This document shows positions 4,742-7,086 of a stretch of 7,086 bases of DNA, one piece after another (the stretch's first letter is position 1; each line of letters starts with the position of its first letter). Below the pieces are notes generated by a model, which did no database searches, was not told where the DNA came from, and saw only the letters and a program-made list of their open reading frames with translations. Location: assembly GCA_017612495.1 (NCBI GenBank), contig JAGAFQ010000130.1:1-7086 (forward strand), in the 5' to 3' direction. The DNA comes from Clostridia bacterium (GTDB lineage: Bacteria > Bacillota > Clostridia > Oscillospirales > CAG-272). The position numbers and the translations under genes were made by a program.

Positions 4742-5535
4742 TGCTTATTCGCTTTTTTCTTTGATACGAAATATACAGATGCCAAGCCCAAAGACAAAGC
4801 GGCGAAGCCTGTCGCGAAATAAAGGATGTTTGTGCTGTTATAACCGGTCTGCGGTGAATCGGGGCCGGAGGGCTCATCGTTAAGGAAAGGTCTTACGATG
4901 ATCCACGGGCAGAGCTGACTGACAGTAATGGTCAATACGCCGTTTTCATCGAGTACATAACTGTCGACAACGTTCCATTCTTCACCGGTACAGTTGTTGA
5001 TGATAAAGAACACGTCACCGGGTTTTAAGTTTGTCTGAAGCTGGAAAGTGATCTTCTGTCCGTTTTCAAGAGCATAGATAACCTCTCTGTTTTCGACCAA
5101 AGAAACGTCGAAAAGGTCGGTGCAGACAAAGTCTTCAACGACGATGGTCTTAACGAGCGGATCGCTTGAAGCCTCTTTGTATTTGCGCAAAGCCTCATAC
5201 ATATCGGGCGAAAGTTTGCCCATGTGCTCGGCGCCGCCTACCTGCTTTTCTGCATTATCCAAGATCTCGGTGATCTCTGCGATCATCGCTTGGTCCTTTT
5301 GAGCGACAGAGGTAACGACGAGCTCGATGATATCGCCTTTGTCTACCAAAATCTCTTCTTTACCGTCTTTGTCATAGACGATAGCGTCATGCTCCGTGCC
5401 GTCCTCTGATTCGATCGGAACGATCTCGGGAGCATCTTTTTTCTCAACGCTCGGAGTGAATTCAACTGCCGATGCGCTGAATACCATGCTGCACAAAATT
5501 ACAAGCACGAGTGAAAAAGCAATGATTTTTTTCAT
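4738..5535 (-). CDS. SPQTG-anchored cell wall surface protein (likely sortase B substrate)
   Basis: Secreted, wall-anchored protein of 265 residues. A signal peptide covers about 1-23 (basic MKK, hydrophobic core, ASA cleavage site). A C-terminal sorting signal has SPQTG at 227-231, a hydrophobic helix at about 236-256 and a basic tail KKKANKH. SPQTG departs from classical LPXTG and resembles the (S/P/N)PxTG motifs used by clostridial class B sortases; such a sortase is encoded 18 bases upstream. The mature part is acidic, has a helical segment around 80-125 and a strand-rich part around 130-215, and contains C138, C182 and C209. I do not recognise a catalytic domain, so its role (adhesin, structural or polymer-associated protein) is open. 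The ATG has a strong GGAGG (5542-5546) at 6 bases. It is the only gene in the visible operon with such a site, which suggests higher synthesis. Confidence 0.88.
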   Translation of the reverse strand: MKKIIAFSLVLVILCSMVFSASAVEFTPSVEKKDAPEIVPIESEDGTEHDAIVYDKDGKEEILVDKGDIIELVVTSVAQKDQAMIAEITEILDNAEKQVGGAEHMGKLSPDMYEALRKYKEASSDPLVKTIVVEDFVCTDLFDVSLVENREVIYALENGQKITFQLQTNLKPGDVFFIINNCTGEEWNVVDSYVLDENGVLTITVSQLCPWIIVRPFLNDEPSGPDSPQTGYNSTNILYFATGFAALSLGLASVYFVSKKKANKH

Positions 5536-5553
5536 ATTTTGCCTCCATATATA

Positions 5554-6315
5554 TTATTTATATATTTCAATTTTTTTAGCTGCAACTATATAACGCCTGG
5601 TCCTGTCGCCGTAAAGGCAGGTAGATAAGACCAACATCTTATCGTCTATTTCGGCAAACTCGTCGTTATCGATCACGGCATCGATCTCTTTTACGTTTGC
5701 TATACTGTAAAGGAACAGACGGCTGTTTCGGGGTGTGCCGTCACCGTAGTTATACATAATGTGGCGTCTGTCGTAAGGGACTGCCGCAAACACGCGATAG
5801 CTTATTTCCCTGTCCTGTAAATATATCTTTATCACATTATGTTCTTTTAATTTTTCAAGGCTCGAATACGTTCTTTGAACGGAGCCGAACATCTCGCCCG
5901 AATCCATTCTGTGACCGTAAAGCACCGTGATGGCGTCTTCAAAATCTTTGCCGTTATAAGTGCTTTCGGAAAAGATAGATCCGCTGAGCGCCCATTTTTT
6001 ATCAGTGTTGCGGCGAAGATAATACGTATCGTCGTCGTTTTGCACTATCGGATAACTGATATCTGTGCCGGGGATCATGAGCCACGCATAAATATCGGGA
6101 TTTATTTTGTGCAAAGCCTCAAAATCGACAGGCGAAACGTAAGGCTCATCGGGATCTTTTATATCCTCCGATATATCCGTGCCTATATCAACATATTCCG
6201 AATAGCTCGGAACGTCCTTGTTCGGGTCGTTATAATCCTTAAAATACAGAAAGAACAAGACAGCGGATATTATCGCGGCAATGACGATCACCGAAATTAT
6301 AACAGTTTTTTTCAT
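5554..6315 (-). CDS. srtB: Class B sortase
   Basis: Membrane-anchored cysteine transpeptidase that cleaves a sorting motif and links the protein to peptidoglycan. The 253 residues begin with MKK and one membrane helix (about 4-24), followed by an acidic linker and the sortase barrel from about 62. The segment NPDIYAWLMIPGTDISYPIVQ (72-92) is typical of class B, as is its length. Catalytic residues are visible: His135 in LYGHRM, Cys233 in LSTCLYG, and Arg240 or Arg241 in the RRYIV strand. The gene starts 1 base after the phosphatase stop and lacks a good ribosome binding site, so its translation is likely coupled. The neighbouring SPQTG protein is the obvious substrate. A heme-uptake role, known for S. 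aureus SrtB, has no support from the neighbours here. Confidence 0.93.
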   Translation of the reverse strand: MKKTVIISVIVIAAIISAVLFFLYFKDYNDPNKDVPSYSEYVDIGTDISEDIKDPDEPYVSPVDFEALHKINPDIYAWLMIPGTDISYPIVQNDDDTYYLRRNTDKKWALSGSIFSESTYNGKDFEDAITVLYGHRMDSGEMFGSVQRTYSSLEKLKEHNVIKIYLQDREISYRVFAAVPYDRRHIMYNYGDGTPRNSRLFLYSIANVKEIDAVIDNDEFAEIDDKMLVLSTCLYGDRTRRYIVAAKKIEIYK

Positions 6316-6316
6316 A

Positions 6317-7003
6317 TCAGTTGTTTATTCCGAAAATCTCGGATTCTTTTCTTTCATGTTTTTCAAAGATTTCTTTTGAGGTCTTTGAAACGATTATCTC
6401 TTTTGCCTTTGCCAAATTCGGTTTTCTCGATGACATATTGTGCGCATCGGAGCCTAACATAGCGCAAAGCCCGTCTTCAAACATCGCAATGGCTTTTTTT
6501 CGTGAAAACGGATTCAAAAACGCCTCGGCATTGAACTGCAAAAGTGCGCCGGTCTCCATTATTTTTTCTATCATCGGCGCTTTTTGGATCTTGAAATATC
6601 TGTCGATATGCGCAAGCACCAAAACGATCTCTTCTCTTTCGCAAAGAGATGAAACGTTATCTATCACTCTTGAATCCCACGCGACAAACGGCAGTTCCAA
6701 AAGAAACAGTTTCGTGCCCTCGATGCAGAGACGTTCAATGCCGTCCATACGGCATATTCCGTCATAATACTGCACCTCGGCGCCGAGTAAAACGTGATCT
6801 TTATGATCTTTGATGCGTTCTGCCGACTCATCGCGCCTTGCCAAGAACTCACTCGGTGTCATAATGCTCGGGTAAAAATGCGGTGTCGCCGCGATAAGCG
6901 AAACTCCGCTTTGAAGCTCGCATTCTATCATTTGCTCGGATATTTGAACATCACGCGCGCCGTCATCCATGGCGGGCAAAATATGAGTGTGCGCATCGAT
7001 CAT
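6317..7003 (-). CDS. PHP-family protein tyrosine phosphatase (CpsB/YwqE type)
   Basis: Manganese-dependent cytoplasmic phosphatase that removes phosphate from the tyrosine-rich tail of bacterial tyrosine kinases and so controls capsule or exopolysaccharide polymerisation. The 228 residues carry the PHP metal motifs: DAHTHILPAMDDGA at 3-16, ATPHF at 39-43, LAHIDRY near 134-140 and GSDAHN near 184-189. Length is slightly below CpsB and YwqE (about 240-255). The ATG at 7003 puts the first metal motif at the very N-terminus, as usual in the family. It follows the stop of the kinase tail by 2 bases and precedes the sortase by 1. A histidinol-phosphatase role is unlikely given the kinase neighbour and absence of his genes. 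Confidence 0.92.
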   Translation of the reverse strand: MIDAHTHILPAMDDGARDVQISEQMIECELQSGVSLIAATPHFYPSIMTPSEFLARRDESAERIKDHKDHVLLGAEVQYYDGICRMDGIERLCIEGTKLFLLELPFVAWDSRVIDNVSSLCEREEIVLVLAHIDRYFKIQKAPMIEKIMETGALLQFNAEAFLNPFSRKKAIAMFEDGLCAMLGSDAHNMSSRKPNLAKAKEIIVSKTSKEIFEKHERKESEIFGINN

Positions 7004-7005
7004 TT

Positions 7006-7086
7006 TTATTTATCGCTTTCTTTCTTTTGTGAAGCGTCTGATTTTTTCGAGTCGGAATCGTTATTGCTATTGCCGTAGCCGTAGCC
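7006..7086 (-). CDS. C-terminal tail of a bacterial tyrosine kinase (CpsD/YwqD type), partial
   Basis: Only the last 26 residues are in the window, ending in TAA at 7008-7006. They begin GYGYGNSNNDSDS, an alternating Gly-Tyr stretch followed by a Ser/Asp/Lys-rich end. Firmicute BY-kinases of polysaccharide operons carry such a C-terminal tyrosine cluster, which they autophosphorylate and the neighbouring PHP phosphatase dephosphorylates. The kinase domain lies beyond the window edge, so the call rests on this tail plus the position 2 bases before the phosphatase gene. A different glycine/tyrosine-rich protein is possible but less likely. Confidence 0.65.
   Translation of the reverse strand, partial: GYGYGNSNNDSDSKKSDASQKKESDK

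Noticed and set aside
5875..6462. Plus-strand frame of 195 codons
   Set aside because: It is antisense to the sortase and phosphatase genes, both of which have clear catalytic motifs.

Overview
The window looks like a piece of a Clostridia-type Firmicutes chromosome, most likely an uncultured gut Oscillospiraceae/Ruminococcaceae relative. The grounds are strong GGAGG ribosome binding sites, consensus TTGACA/TATAAT promoters, a transketolase split into two genes, a tRNA with encoded CCA, and a Gram-positive surface operon (class B sortase, SPQTG-anchored protein, LCP protein, PHP-type tyrosine phosphatase, VanZ-like protein). The taxonomic call is inference from content and style, not from a marker gene.

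Layout: positions 1-2482 are plus-strand housekeeping genes. They are the 3' part of a family I inorganic pyrophosphatase, then a promoter, a two-gene split transketolase operon and a strong intrinsic terminator. Positions 2525-2706 hold a stand-alone tRNA-Leu(GAG) gene with its own promoter and hairpin terminator. Positions 2707-3245 contain no credible gene. They sit between two converging transcription units and are packed with inverted repeats: an inverted copy of the tRNA T-arm, a nested hairpin, and a roughly 370-base structured element closed by a 12-bp basal stem. Positions 3246-7086 are a tightly packed minus-strand operon, read from high to low coordinates: C-terminal tail of a bacterial tyrosine kinase (cut by the window edge), PHP tyrosine phosphatase, class B sortase, SPQTG surface protein, LCP protein and VanZ-like protein. 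Its genes are 1-18 bases apart or overlap by a few bases.

How the parts fit: the kinase tail and PHP phosphatase are the usual phosphorylation switch controlling polymerisation of capsule or exopolysaccharide. LCP proteins usually transfer such polymers to peptidoglycan. The sortase and its neighbouring SPQTG protein form an enzyme-substrate pair that also ends at peptidoglycan. The operon therefore looks like a combined polymer and protein anchoring module of the cell surface.

The most unusual signal is at 3040-3216. Four copies of GTGATGT are followed by four copies of the reverse complement ACATCAC (the last one degenerate), and a short hairpin sits between each neighbouring pair. This can fold as a ladder of four short helices separated by three four-way junctions. 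I do not recognise it as a named RNA or repeat family.
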